The notes: a model not told the origin generated them from the letters alone. A DNA stretch of 15,204 nucleotides from an uncultured Gemmatimonadota bacterium (GCA_946479895.1 CAMLHT010000074.1:1-15204), one strand, 5' to 3'. Shown: positions 1 to 8,583, counted from the stretch's first letter. Numbers and translations: made by a program.

Positions 1-404
1 GTGACCTGCTTCTCCTGCATCGCCTCGAGCAGCGCCGCCTGCACCTTGGCCGGCGCGCGGTTGATCTCGTCGGCGAGGATGATGTTCGCGAAGATCGGCC
101 CCTTCTTCACGCTGAACTTGCCCGTGCCCTGGTCGTATACCTGGGTGCCGAGGACGTCGGCGGGCAGCAGGTCCGGCGTGAACTGGATGCGGGAGAACGA
201 GGTGGAGATGGTCTCCGCGAGCGTGCGCACCGTGAGGGTCTTCGCCAGGCCGGGCACGCCCTCGAGCAGCACGTGGCCGCCGGTGAGGAGGCTGATGATC
301 AACCGGTCGACCATGTACTCCTGGCCGACGACCCGCCGGGCTACCTGGCGGGTGACGTCGTTGATCAGGCGTGAATCAGCGGCGGGGGTGACTTGAGTGG
401 CCAC
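1..404 (-). CDS. MoxR-family AAA+ ATPase, N-terminal part (cut by window edge)
   Basis: The 134 readable residues match the N-terminal half of a MoxR-type AAA+ ATPase. The Walker A motif GVPGLAKT is at residues 49-56, and the Walker B region [10 protein letters not shown] at about 109-118 carries the catalytic Asp-Glu pair (112-113). Between them lies the [12 protein letters not shown] segment (75-86) typical of this family. Known members are chaperone-like ATPases that often work with von Willebrand factor A and DUF58 proteins to mature or regulate envelope or metal-containing enzymes; no such partner is visible because the gene runs off the left edge. I chose the GTG at 404-402 because the family homology begins shortly after it and an in-frame stop lies 33 bases upstream. 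No clear Shine-Dalgarno is seen. It is the last visible gene of the leftward operon, 75 bases after rluB. The family call is secure; the specific substrate is unknown. Confidence 0.9.
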   Translation of the reverse strand, partial: MATQVTPAADSRLINDVTRQVARRVVGQEYMVDRLIISLLTGGHVLLEGVPGLAKTLTVRTLAETISTSFSRIQFTPDLLPADVLGTQVYDQGTGKFSVKKGPIFANIILADEINRAPAKVQAALLEAMQEKQV

Positions 405-479
405 GTTGTTGGACGTTCGAGTGTGGTTCGTTGATTACGCTGCCGGAGCGGTCCACCACTGCACCTGCTATTCCACTCC

Positions 480-1334
480 CTACCCTCCAATCAGATTCGC
501 GATCCCGATGCGCTCCTTCGCCGTCAGGGGGCGCATGGCCGCGGTCGGGAGGTCGCCCAGGGACACCGGGCCATACCGGGTCCGGACCAGGCGTTCGACG
601 GCAAGGCCCATGGCGGAGCACATCCGCCGGACCTCGCGCTTCTTGCCTTCGGTGAGCACCAGCTCGAGCTCCCAACGGTCGCGGCCCAGCTTGACCGCGC
701 TGGCCCGCTTCGCGATCGCGATGCCGTCCTCCAGCTCGATGCCGTCCATCGCCATGTCCGGGGCCTCGTGCGCGTCTCCGGTGACCGTCACGAGGTACAC
801 GCGCTCGATCTCGCTGCTCGGATGCGTCAGCGCGTGGGCCGCCGCGCCGTCGTTGGTCAGGATCAGGAGGCCTTCAGTGAGGAAGTCGAGCCGCCCGACG
901 TACGTCAGGCCGGGAACCTCCGGCATGTAGTCGAAGACCGTCTTGCGTCCCTCGGGGTCGGACTTCGTCGTCATCACGCCGAGCGGCTTGTTGAAGACGA
1001 TCCAGGTGGATTTGGGCGGAGCCCCGATGCGCTTGCCGTCCACCATGATCGAATCCGACGACGGATCCACAGGCTGTCCGATGATCGCGACGGTCCCGTT
1101 CACCGTGACGCGTCCTTCGGCGATCAGCTCTTCGGCCTTGCGGCGCGAGGCGATGCCCGCACGGGCCAGGGCGCGCTGAACGCGCATTTTCTCGCCCGGC
1201 TCCATCGCCGGCTCATTGGGCGGCGCCTTGGGGTTCGAGCGCGGCGTGTTCGAGCGCGCGGTGCGGTCCGGACGCTTCGCGTCCGAGCGCTTCCCGGCGG
1301 GACGCTGACCGGAGCCCTTCCTCGGCGGCTTCAC
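480..1334 (-). CDS. rluB: 23S rRNA pseudouridine synthase, RsuA/RluB/E/F family
   Basis: A 284-residue protein with a basic, low-complexity N-terminal tail (1-48), an S4 RNA-binding domain (about 50-100, containing [17 protein letters not shown]) and a pseudouridine synthase catalytic domain. The signature [19 protein letters not shown] at 145-163 contains the catalytic aspartate D150. RluB modifies U2605 in helix 93 of 23S rRNA in E. coli; other family members modify nearby sites or 16S rRNA, so the exact target is inferred. Position after scpA-scpB is the arrangement seen for rluB in many bacteria, which favours RluB over RsuA. The GTG start (1334-1332) directly abuts the scpB stop codon, suggesting translational coupling. 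In-frame ATG codons at residues 44 and 50 would give a protein without the basic tail and are possible alternatives. Confidence 0.85.
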   Translation of the reverse strand: MKPPRKGSGQRPAGKRSDAKRPDRTARSNTPRSNPKAPPNEPAMEPGEKMRVQRALARAGIASRRKAEELIAEGRVTVNGTVAIIGQPVDPSSDSIMVDGKRIGAPPKSTWIVFNKPLGVMTTKSDPEGRKTVFDYMPEVPGLTYVGRLDFLTEGLLILTNDGAAAHALTHPSSEIERVYLVTVTGDAHEAPDMAMDGIELEDGIAIAKRASAVKLGRDRWELELVLTEGKKREVRRMCSAMGLAVERLVRTRYGPVSLGDLPTAAMRPLTAKERIGIANLIGG

Positions 1335-1922
1335 CTATTCGGCGCCAGCCGCGGCGGTCTCGGGAACTTCGGGCTGCGGGGGCTTCGCCGCCTCGCGTGC
1401 ACGCAGGGCGATCGCCAGCTCGTCACCGCGCGGGAGCTCCTCGAGGTGACGTAGCGCGAAGTGCTCGAGGAACATCGGCGTCGTCCCGTACAGCAGCGGG
1501 CGGCCGAGGCCTTCGCCACGGCCGGTGACGTCGATCAGCCCGCGCTCATGCAGGGACTTGAGGACCGAGCCCACGGCGACGCCGCGGATCTCCTCGATCT
1601 CGATGCGGCCGATGGGCTGCCGATAGGCGATGATCGCGAGCGTCTCGAGTGCGGCCGCCGACAGGCGCTGCGGACGCGCCGCGAGCTGGGCGCGCTCGAT
1701 GGCCTCGGTGAATTCCGGCCGGGTCAGGATCTGCCAGCCGCCGCCGATCTCCACCAGCTCCACGCCGTGGCCGTCCACGTCGTAATGCTCGCGCAGCTCG
1801 TCGAGCGCGGCCTGGAGGGCCGCGGGCGACGCCTCCTTGTCGAGGGCGGCCAGCTCCTCGGTCGGGATCGGGCGAGCGCTCGCGAAGAGCGCGGCTTCAA
1901 GCAGCTTCGACAGCGACGTCAC
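1335..1922 (-). CDS. scpB: Segregation and condensation protein B (ScpB)
   Basis: ScpB is the dimeric winged-helix partner of the ScpA kleisin in the SMC-ScpAB complex, which compacts and separates replicated chromosomes. The family opening LSKLLEAALFASARPIP starts at residue 4. The second winged-helix signature IAYRQPI is at about 98-104, and the conserved C-terminal stretch GRPLLYGTTPMFLEHF is at about 140-155. Total length is 195 residues, normal for the family. I chose GTG at 1922-1920 because the homology starts right there and GGAAA lies a few bases upstream; another in-frame GTG at 1973 would add 17 unlike-family residues. The gene overlaps the 3' end of scpA by 26 bases and abuts the rluB start, so expression is probably coupled. 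Family identity is clear; only the start is uncertain. Confidence 0.92.
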   Translation of the reverse strand: MTSLSKLLEAALFASARPIPTEELAALDKEASPAALQAALDELREHYDVDGHGVELVEIGGGWQILTRPEFTEAIERAQLAARPQRLSAAALETLAIIAYRQPIGRIEIEEIRGVAVGSVLKSLHERGLIDVTGRGEGLGRPLLYGTTPMFLEHFALRHLEELPRGDELAIALRAREAAKPPQPEVPETAAAGAE

Positions 1923-2649
1923 GACTGATTTCCACGTTGGCGAAGGGACGGGGCTGGTTGACGCGAAGCTCACCGACCTTCGCCATCTCCAGCAGGCCGA
2001 GGAGCGTGGACAGCACCTGCCACGGCTCGGCGCCCTTCGTGATGAGCTCCGTCCACATGATGCGCGCCTTGAGCGCGAGGACGGAACGAATGATGGTCAC
2101 GGCGCCCGGGACGTCGAGCGCGCGCGGAATGACTTCATGCATGGTGGGCTGCTTCACCGTGCGCAGCACGCGATCCACCGCCGAGAGCAGCTCGGAAAGC
2201 GACAGCGCGAGGGGCGCGGCCGGCGGCTCGGCGGCCATCGGCAGGTACGAGCGCGCGAACTGGCTGCGACGCTCCTCGCCGCGACGCTCGAGGACGTCCA
2301 CGATCTCGCGCATCTGCTGGTACTCGAGCAGGCGTCGCACGAGCTCGGCCCGCGGATCCTCCCAGAGCTCTTCCTCGCCGCGCGGCAGCAGCATCTGCGC
2401 CTTGATGCGGAGGAGGCGAGCCGCCATCTCCAGGTAGTCCGCGGCCTCGTTCAGGCCGAGAGACCGGATGCGCAGCAGGAACTGCTCGGCGATGCGGGCG
2501 ACCGGGATGTCGTAGATGTCGACCTGCTCCTCGCGGATGAGCGTCATGAGGAGGTCGAGCGGCCCCGAGAACGCGGTCAGCTCGACGTTGAACCCCGCGA
2601 GGGTCTCGCCGTTGTGCGCCATCGGCATCGCGCCGGCCGTGGTCGTCAT
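1897..2649 (-). CDS. scpA: Segregation and condensation protein A (ScpA kleisin)
   Basis: ScpA bridges the SMC head domains and recruits ScpB in the bacterial condensin. The hallmark N-terminal block FSGPLDLLMTLIREEQ lies at residues 27-42 and is followed by the DIYDIP segment. The second conserved block, ADYLEMAARLLRIKAQMLL, falls in the middle of the N-terminal half, and the C-terminal winged-helix region is present. Length is 250 residues from the ATG at 2649-2647. That ATG overlaps the protease stop codon (ATGA), the usual arrangement for coupled genes, which is why I prefer it over longer in-frame extensions into the protease gene. ATG codons at residues 8 and 10 are also possible because the first 18 residues are not conserved. 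The 3' end overlaps scpB. No smc gene is in this window. Confidence 0.93.
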   Translation of the reverse strand: MTTTAGAMPMAHNGETLAGFNVELTAFSGPLDLLMTLIREEQVDIYDIPVARIAEQFLLRIRSLGLNEAADYLEMAARLLRIKAQMLLPRGEEELWEDPRAELVRRLLEYQQMREIVDVLERRGEERRSQFARSYLPMAAEPPAAPLALSLSELLSAVDRVLRTVKQPTMHEVIPRALDVPGAVTIIRSVLALKARIMWTELITKGAEPWQVLSTLLGLLEMAKVGELRVNQPRPFANVEISRDVAVEAA

Positions 2650-3341
2650 CGGGCCAGCCACTGGCGGGTGGACGGGAGCATGCCGCTCTCGATCTGGGAG
2701 AAGGTCCAGCCGAAGGTCTTGAACGCCGGGGTCATCAGGAACGTCAGCGCGCTGGGGGTGATCCACATGAGCGCGATGAGGACGAGAATCCCGTACCGGG
2801 AGACCTGCTGGTACCGGAAGCTCCAGGACGCGGGCATCAGGTACTTCATCACATGCGATCCGTCGAGCGGCGGGATCGGGATGAGGTTGAAGACGATGAG
2901 AATGAGGTTGAGCATCAGCCCCTGCACCATCATCGCCTGGAGGATGGCGGCCGACATCTCGAGCGAGGCGACGGCGCGGCCGAGCATGCCGAGCAGCGGA
3001 AACAGCAGCGCGCAGGCGACGGCGATGACGAGGTTCGTGGCCACCCCCGCGAGGGAGACGATGATGTCGCCGCGCTTGAAGTTGCGGTAGTTCCGGGGGT
3101 TGACCGGGACCGGCTTGGCGCCGCCGAGGAGCATGCGCCCGCCGGAGAAGATCCAGAGCATGGCCGGCACGATGACGGTCATCATCGGGTCGATATGCTT
3201 CAGGGGGTTCCAGGTCAGGCGCCCGAGCATGAGGGCGGTGTCGTCACCCTGGCGCAGGGCCGCGTAGCCATGCGCGTATTCGTGCGCGATGACCGAGAAC
3301 AGCAGCACCGGCACGAAGATCAGTAGGCCCTGGTAGTCCAA
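2646..3341 (-). CDS. Site-2 protease-like zinc metalloprotease (peptidase M50)
   Basis: An integral membrane protein of about 231 residues that is almost entirely hydrophobic segments. The zinc-binding motif HEYAH (H20, E21, H24) lies in the first membrane segment. The second metal ligand is in the classic PIPPLDGSH block (155-163, with D160). This is the compact M50B arrangement of bacterial YwhC-like proteases, which lack PDZ domains. Such enzymes cut substrates within membranes; the substrate here is unknown. The family and position upstream of scpA-scpB match a frequent bacterial gene order. The start is uncertain. The frame is open further upstream, but protein-like homology begins close to the TTG at 3341-3339, with no good Shine-Dalgarno and no in-frame ATG or GTG nearby. 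It is the first gene of the leftward operon and diverges from rpsT. Confidence 0.85.
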   Translation of the reverse strand: MDYQGLLIFVPVLLFSVIAHEYAHGYAALRQGDDTALMLGRLTWNPLKHIDPMMTVIVPAMLWIFSGGRMLLGGAKPVPVNPRNYRNFKRGDIIVSLAGVATNLVIAVACALLFPLLGMLGRAVASLEMSAAILQAMMVQGLMLNLILIVFNLIPIPPLDGSHVMKYLMPASWSFRYQQVSRYGILVLIALMWITPSALTFLMTPAFKTFGWTFSQIESGMLPSTRQWLAR

Positions 3342-3420
3342 GTCGCTCGGGAGTGGGAGGTAGCGGCCCCGAAGGATAACGCATGGAGGGGGAAAAGTCG
3401 CCCCAAACCGATGCAGCGCC

Positions 3421-3448
3421 TTGACATCGGGGCCCTCGCCGCTAGCTT
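3421..3448 (+). promoter_or_regulatory. Putative sigma-70-type promoter of rpsT
   Basis: A perfect TTGACA sits at 3421-3426, and TAGCTT (three of six consensus bases) lies 16 bases further on at 3443-3448. Transcription would start near 3455, giving a leader of about 44 bases that contains the GGAG ribosome-binding site at 3487-3490. The -35 match is strong and the -10 is weak. The region lies between rpsT and the divergent protease operon, where a promoter is expected. No equally good promoter was found for the leftward operon. Confidence 0.45.
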
Positions 3449-3498
3449 TTTCCGCTTCACCAAGACAGTCTATTTCAGCGTTTTCTGGAGAGCTCGGC

Positions 3499-3741
3499 GT
3501 GCCCAAGATCGATTCCGCAAAGAAGAACATGCGCAAGTCGCGCGCGGCCAACATCCGTAACCGCGCTCAGCGTGCGACCCTGCGGACGGTCCTGAAGACG
3601 GCGATCGCGCCGGATGCCTCGCCCGAGGCGAAGGTCAACGCGGTGAGCCTGCTCGACCGCGCGGCCCGCAAGGGACTGATCCACAAGAACACCGCGGCCC
3701 GGCACAAGAGCCGGATGGCGAAGAAGGCGGCGGCCAGGTAA
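3499..3741 (+). CDS. rpsT: 30S ribosomal protein S20
   Basis: An 80-residue, very basic protein that matches ribosomal protein S20, which binds 16S rRNA early in 30S assembly. The family opening VPKIDSAKKNMRKSRAAN starts at the GTG codon, and the C-terminal LIHKNTAARHKSRMAKK block is typical. The GTG at 3499-3501 is preceded by GGAG (3487-3490) at a good distance, and the open frame upstream of it does not resemble S20, so this start is well supported. The gene is a single unit: its own promoter is proposed at 3421-3448 and a strong hairpin terminator follows at 3760-3789. It diverges from the protease-scpAB operon and converges with the pyr operon. S20 is often autoregulated in other bacteria; no specific element for that is visible here. 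Confidence 0.96.
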   Translation: MPKIDSAKKNMRKSRAANIRNRAQRATLRTVLKTAIAPDASPEAKVNAVSLLDRAARKGLIHKNTAARHKSRMAKKAAAR

Positions 3742-3759
3742 GCCGCACGTATTCGTAGT

Positions 3760-3789
3760 AAAAAGGGCGACCATGCGGTCGCCCTTTTT
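3760..3789. terminator. Bidirectional intrinsic terminator between rpsT and the pyr operon
   Basis: A perfect 13-bp inverted repeat: aaaaagggcgacc (3760-3772) and ggtcgcccttttt (3777-3789) with a four-base loop. On the plus strand it ends in a T run, fitting rpsT. On the minus strand the A run at 3760-3764 reads as Ts, so it can also end the operon whose last gene stops at 3806. It is the clearest terminator in the window. Confidence 0.92.
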
Positions 3790-3805
3790 CGTTCCCCCCG
3801 CGCAG

Positions 3806-5083
3806 CTAGATCGCGGACAGCTCCGCCCCGCACCGCTCGCAGTACCACTCCGACGGGTCGTTCATCGACCCGCACTCCCGGCACTTGAGCGTCTTCGTGT
3901 CGCCGCTCCCCGCGCTCTTCAACGAAAGCGGGTTGTTCGACGCCACGTTCGCCGCGAGCGGCTTGTCACTCCCACCTCCGGGCCGGAGATCCTCGAGGAT
4001 CGACGGCGGCAGCTCGTCGCCGGTCTTGATGATCCCCATGCTGTCGCGGGTCGGACGCGTCGGCACGTCGGGCTCGATGGTCATCGCCGACATCTGCATG
4101 GCGATGGACGGCCGCGAGACGGGCACCGAGGTCCGCTCGAGCTCGACGGCCTTTTCCACCACGCCATCGGCCTGCACGCCCGCCTCGGCCGCGATCGGCT
4201 TCTCGACGGAGACGCGTGGCGGCGCAACCGGCACCTCGGGCGGTGACGGCGGAGATACGGGCTCGGGAGTGGGACTCGGAGCAGGAGTCGCGGGCGGGTC
4301 GATCGGCGCGGGCTGAGGAGCCGGAGTCGGACGCGACGGTGCGGGCGGCTCGATCGGCGCGGGCTGAGGAGCCGGGGTCGGACGCGACGGTGCGGGCACC
4401 TCGACCGGCGGCGTCGGCGGGACTTCGACGGGCCGCAGCGGCGGCGGTGATTCGGCGACTGGCGCGGAAGCAACGGCCTCCATCTTCGGCTCGGAGATGC
4501 GCGGCTTCGACTCCTGCGCGCCGACGACGGAGTTGAGGAAGCTCATCTCGTCGAACCCGCTCCCCTGCTTCTTCGGCTGGGCGTCGCGCGGGGGCGTCTC
4601 GGTTCCATCGGCGGCGGCGAAGAAATCCTCCACCCGCCACAGGTCCTTCTCGACCGCGTTGCGCTTGATGGTCAGCCGGTCGATCTCCGTATCGGCGACG
4701 CGGAGCGCCTCGGTCAGCGCGGCCGCCGTCAGCTCCCCGACATGGGCGCGCAGCTCGATCTCGGCGCGGTCGTCGTGGTGCTGCTGGAGCTCCGCGTCGA
4801 GCCCGGCGAGCTTCTCGCGCAGCTTCGCGAGCTCGTTGGAGAGCGTGTCGCGATGCGACGCCAGCTTCTCGCCGACGGCGTCCAGGCGCGCTTCGTAATC
4901 GGCGCGCACGCGCGCGTAGGCCTGCGGCGACGTCTGCTCCTTCTTCGCCTCGAGGGCCTTGATCCAGTCGGCGTACTTCCGCTGCTCCTTCACCAGCGCG
5001 AGCACGTCGTCGAAGGATGCGGCGGCGTTCCTGTCGGGGCGCGCGTCGTCGCGCTGGCCCGGACGTCGATGGGGCTTGCTCAT
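3806..5083 (-). CDS. Unassigned protein: coiled coil, Pro-rich linker, C-terminal zinc ribbon
   Basis: I do not recognise a named family for this 425-residue protein. Residues about 25-155 are charged and helical with heptad-like spacing, suggesting a long coiled coil. Residues about 205-290 form a Pro/Ala-rich linker that holds two copies of a 17-residue unit (APSRPTPAPQPAPI then E or D, then PP). The C-terminus has a compact zinc ribbon, C401-x2-C404-x10-C415-x2-C418, followed by only seven residues. No signal peptide or membrane segment is seen, so it is probably cytoplasmic. The ATG at 5083-5081 overlaps the stop codon of the upstream aldolase-family gene (ATGA) and has GAGGTG four bases upstream, so the start is firm and translation is likely coupled. 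It is the last gene of the pyr-led operon, before the shared terminator. It may be a scaffold or nucleic-acid/protein-binding factor; that is speculation. Confidence 0.85.
   Translation of the reverse strand: MSKPHRRPGQRDDARPDRNAAASFDDVLALVKEQRKYADWIKALEAKKEQTSPQAYARVRADYEARLDAVGEKLASHRDTLSNELAKLREKLAGLDAELQQHHDDRAEIELRAHVGELTAAALTEALRVADTEIDRLTIKRNAVEKDLWRVEDFFAAADGTETPPRDAQPKKQGSGFDEMSFLNSVVGAQESKPRISEPKMEAVASAPVAESPPPLRPVEVPPTPPVEVPAPSRPTPAPQPAPIEPPAPSRPTPAPQPAPIDPPATPAPSPTPEPVSPPSPPEVPVAPPRVSVEKPIAAEAGVQADGVVEKAVELERTSVPVSRPSIAMQMSAMTIEPDVPTRPTRDSMGIIKTGDELPPSILEDLRPGGGSDKPLAANVASNNPLSLKSAGSGDTKTLKCRECGSMNDPSEWYCERCGAELSAI
4299..4397. repeat. Tandem repeat, 51-bp period, about 1.9 copies
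   Basis: Two nearly identical units start at 4299 and 4350. They lie in frame within the zinc-ribbon protein gene and encode the duplicated 17-residue Pro/Ala-rich unit (residues about 231-264). The units differ at only a few positions, which points to recent duplication or slippage. The effect would be to change linker length without breaking the frame. Confidence 0.9.
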
Positions 5084-5730
5084 GATTCACCTCGGGATTC
5101 ATCGCGGAGCCGGCGCAAGGCCCGCGCCGCTCCGGCCGACAGCTCGTTCACCCTGCCGAGCTGGCGCGCGGCGAGGATGATCTTCGCGCCCTGCTCGAGC
5201 GACTCCATCCGGAACAATGCTTCGTTCAACGACCGCCCGACCGTCGTCGCGCCATGATTCGCCAGAAGGTATGCATCATGGTCGCGGACGTAGGGCGCCA
5301 GGCTTTTCGGCAGCTCGTCGGTTCCGGGCTGGCCATACGGCACCAGGGGTACGGGTCCGATCAGGAACATAAGCTCGGGGAGGACGGGCGCCTCGAGCGA
5401 CTCTCCGGCGACGGCGAAACCGGTGGCGGTCGGTGGATGGGCGTGCACGACGGCCATGACGTCGGGACGACGGGCGTAGATGGCCAGGTGCATGCGAATC
5501 TCGGTCGACGGCGTCCGGTTCGGGTCGAGCACGGCGCCGTCCGGCGACAGCGCGACGATGTGAGTCTCGTCAATATCGCCTTTGCACGTGCCGGCCGTCG
5601 TGGCGAGGATCACATCGTCATTCAGGCGGGCCGAGACGTTCCCTTCGGCGCCGGCGATCAACCCGCGCTCGTACAGGCGGTGGCAGACGCGAACGATCTC
5701 CGTCGCGAGGCGAACGCGGGGCGTGGTCAT
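5080..5730 (-). CDS. Class II aldolase/adducin family protein (fuculose-phosphate aldolase-like)
   Basis: A 216-residue protein with the full set of zinc-aldolase features. There is a GNVSAR phosphate-binding turn (30-35), the catalytic-type glutamate E77 in PSTEIRMH, the metal-binding pair H96 and H98 in HAHPPTATG, and the third histidine H159 in ANHGATTVG. The family includes L-fuculose-1-phosphate aldolase, ribulose-5-phosphate 4-epimerase and methylthioribulose-1-phosphate dehydratase; these motifs do not settle which reaction applies. All active-site ligands are present, so an enzyme rather than an adducin-like structural protein is likely. The ATG at 5730-5728 is the only sensible start, because an in-frame stop lies about five codons upstream. 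It follows pyrC by 35 bases and overlaps the downstream zinc-ribbon gene by ATGA, so it is probably transcribed with the pyrimidine genes. No sugar-catabolism neighbours are present to suggest a substrate. Confidence 0.87.
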   Translation of the reverse strand: MTTPRVRLATEIVRVCHRLYERGLIAGAEGNVSARLNDDVILATTAGTCKGDIDETHIVALSPDGAVLDPNRTPSTEIRMHLAIYARRPDVMAVVHAHPPTATGFAVAGESLEAPVLPELMFLIGPVPLVPYGQPGTDELPKSLAPYVRDHDAYLLANHGATTVGRSLNEALFRMESLEQGAKIILAARQLGRVNELSAGAARALRRLRDESRGES

Positions 5731-5765
5731 GCCTTCATCATGTCATCCCGGGCGCGCCCCTGTCA

Positions 5766-7057
5766 TCAGGCGTGCGCACGATGGACGACGCGGCCGCCGA
5801 CGATCGTGTAGTGCACCTTCCCGGTCAGCGTCTCGCCGGCATAGGGAGTATTCCGCCCCTTCGAGACGAACTTCTTCGGATCCACCACCCAGTCCGTTTC
5901 GGGATCGAACACGGTGACGTCGGCGATGCCGCCTTTGCGGAGCGAACCGCCCGGGAGGTGGAAGATGCGCGCGGGCGCGGTGGACATCCGGTCGATCAGC
6001 GTCGCGACGTCGATGATGCCCGACTTCACCAGCCAGGTGACGTTCACCGCCAGCGCGGTCTCGAGGCCGACGATGCCGTTGGGCGCATCGGCGAACTCGC
6101 GCTCCTTCTCGTCGTAGTGGTGCGGCGCGTGATCTGTCGCGATCACGTCGATCGTCCCGTCCTTCACCGCCTCGCGCAGCGCGTCCACGTCGTCCTGGGT
6201 GCGCAGCGGGGGATTCATCTTGAAGTTCGTGTCGTAGTTGCCGATCGACTCCTCGGTGAGCGAGATGTGATGCGGACAGACCTCCGCCGTCACGTTGATC
6301 CCGCGCTCCTTGCCCCAGCGAATGAGCTCGACCGATCCGCGGGTGCTCATGTGGCAGAGGTGGACGTGACCACCCGTCCGCCGCGCGAGCAGGATGTCGC
6401 GGATCGCCATGATCTCCTCGGCCTCGGCCGGAATGCCCTTGAGGCCGAGCCTGGCGCTGACGATGCCTTCGTTCATCGCGCCGCCGTGGGCGAGGGTCGG
6501 CTCCTCGCAGTGGTCGGCGACCGGGATGCCGAACGTGCGCGCGTATTCCAGCGCGGTGCGCATGAGGTGCGCGCTCGCCACCGGCTTGCCGTCGTCGCTC
6601 ACCGCCACCGCGCCGGCGCCCACCATCTCCCCGAACTCGGCGAGCGACTCGCCCTTCTGGCCGATGGAGATTGCGCCGATCGGATAGACCCGCGCCGCCT
6701 GGGCGAGCGTGGCCTGGCGGACGACGAATCCGACGGCCGCCTGGTTGTCGGTCACCGGGATCGTGTTCGGCATCGCGCAGATCGCGGTGAAGCCGCCCGC
6801 TGCCGCCGCGCGCGCTCCGGTGGCGATGGTCTCGACGTCCTCGCGGCCCGGCTCGCGCAGGTGCGCGTGCACGTCGATGAACCCCGGCGCGACGACGAGC
6901 CCTCCGCAGTCGATCACCTGGATGTCATCCGCCTTCGCCTCGTTGGCGACGCGGGGGCCACAGGCCTCGATCCGGCCCTCGGACACGAGCACGTCGCAGG
7001 TCGAGTCCATGCCCTGCGATGGGTCGACGACTCGTCCGCCCTTCAATAGTATGCGCG

Positions 7058-7061
<4 letters not shown>
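5766..7061 (-). CDS. pyrC: Dihydroorotase, class I
   Basis: This enzyme closes N-carbamoyl-aspartate to dihydroorotate, the third step of de novo UMP synthesis. The 431-residue protein is a full-length amidohydrolase-fold enzyme. It has the metal-binding pair H65 and H67 in [10 protein letters not shown], a SDDG segment with D156-D157 in place of the carbamylated lysine region of class II enzymes, H184 (DHCEE), H237 (HLCHMS) and the catalytic D310 in ATDHAPHH. These are the class I (Bacillus/Aquifex type) features, and this type often associates with aspartate transcarbamylase. The start ATG overlaps the pyrB stop codon (ATGA), so the two are likely made in matched amounts. Since all active-site residues are present, this is an active enzyme and not the inactive PyrC-like subunit found in some bacteria. 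Confidence 0.96.
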
Positions 7062-8020
<959 letters not shown>

Positions 8021-8022
8021 GC

Positions 8023-8568
8023 TCAGGTCTCCGTGGGGGCCATGATGACCGCGTCCTTCTCGTCGAGCTCCTTCACCTGCACGTCGATCCGGTGACCCGC
8101 GGGCACGGAGACGACCTTGCCGACGATGTCGGGCTGGATCGGCAGCTCGCGCCCTCCGCGGTCGATGAGAACGGCCAGGGCGATTCGCCTTGGCCTCCCG
8201 AAGTCGGCCAGCTCGTCGAGGGCGGCCCGGATGGTGCGACCCGTGTACAGGACGTCGTCGACGATCACCACCACCTTGCCCTCGATGTCCACGGGAATGT
8301 TCGTGGGTCCGACGACCGGCCGCGGGCCGACGGTCTGGAGGTCGTCGCGATAGAGCGTGATGTCGAGGGCGCCGGTCGAAACCCGGGCCGGCTCGCGCTC
8401 GTTGATGTTGGATACGATTCGCGCCGCGAGCTGGACGCCGCGGCGCTGAATTCCGACGATGACGAGATCGTCGGTCCCGTCGTTCAGCTCGAGTATCTCG
8501 TCGGCCATGCGCCTGAGCGTGCGGTCGACGGCCCGGGCATCGAGCAGCGTGGAGTTGGAAGCGGCCAT
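8023..8568 (-). CDS. pyrR: PyrR, bifunctional pyrimidine regulator / uracil phosphoribosyltransferase
   Basis: A 181-residue type I phosphoribosyltransferase. The PRPP-binding loop [14 protein letters not shown] is at about 100-113, and GIQRRG (39-44) matches the PPi-loop region of PyrR. The family senses UMP/PRPP and in Gram-positive bacteria binds pyr mRNA to cause attenuation; it also makes UMP from uracil. The gene leads pyrB-pyrC, which fits the regulator role. The ATG at 8568-8566 has no Shine-Dalgarno and lies only nine bases after a TATATT box, so the mRNA may have almost no leader. No PyrR-type antiterminator/terminator structure is visible before pyrR or in the two-base pyrR-pyrB gap. 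Regulation by the classic mechanism is therefore unsupported here, and it could act mainly as the salvage enzyme. Confidence 0.95.
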   Translation of the reverse strand: MAASNSTLLDARAVDRTLRRMADEILELNDGTDDLVIVGIQRRGVQLAARIVSNINEREPARVSTGALDITLYRDDLQTVGPRPVVGPTNIPVDIEGKVVVIVDDVLYTGRTIRAALDELADFGRPRRIALAVLIDRGGRELPIQPDIVGKVVSVPAGHRIDVQVKELDEKDAVIMAPTET

Positions 8569-8577
8569 GATGGTCGC

Positions 8578-8583
8578 AATATA
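8578..8583 (-). promoter_or_regulatory. Putative -10 element of the pyr operon
   Basis: TATATT (five of six bases of TATAAT) read on the minus strand, in the only AT-rich island of the pyrR-cytochrome gap. Only nine bases separate it from the pyrR ATG, so transcription would begin about two or three bases before the start codon. The -35 region at the right distance (about 8600-8606) is G-rich and does not resemble TTGACA. Confidence 0.5.

Noticed and set aside
405..479. Possible regulatory element between rluB and the MoxR-type gene
   Set aside because: No clear promoter, hairpin terminator or repeat could be seen in these 75 bases.
1837..3090. A 417-codon plus-strand frame across scpA and the protease
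   Set aside because: Shadow of real minus-strand genes; charged low-complexity translation with no recognisable domain.
3421..3498. N-terminal extension of the rpsT frame to an upstream start
   Set aside because: S20 homology begins at the GTG at 3499 with a well-placed GGAG; the extension overlaps the proposed promoter.
4261..4450. Repetitive Pro-rich DNA considered as a possible CRISPR-like array
   Set aside because: The repeats are contiguous, in frame and only about two copies, with no unique spacers; it is a coding tandem duplication.
3966..5102. A second long minus-strand frame in the zinc-ribbon gene
   Set aside because: Overlapping Arg/Ala-rich frame lacking domains. The 3806-5083 frame has a strong ribosome-binding site and an intact zinc ribbon.
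5772..7049. A 425-codon frame on the plus strand antisense to pyrC
   Set aside because: His/Arg/Asp-rich translation without family features; pyrC on the other strand explains the region completely.
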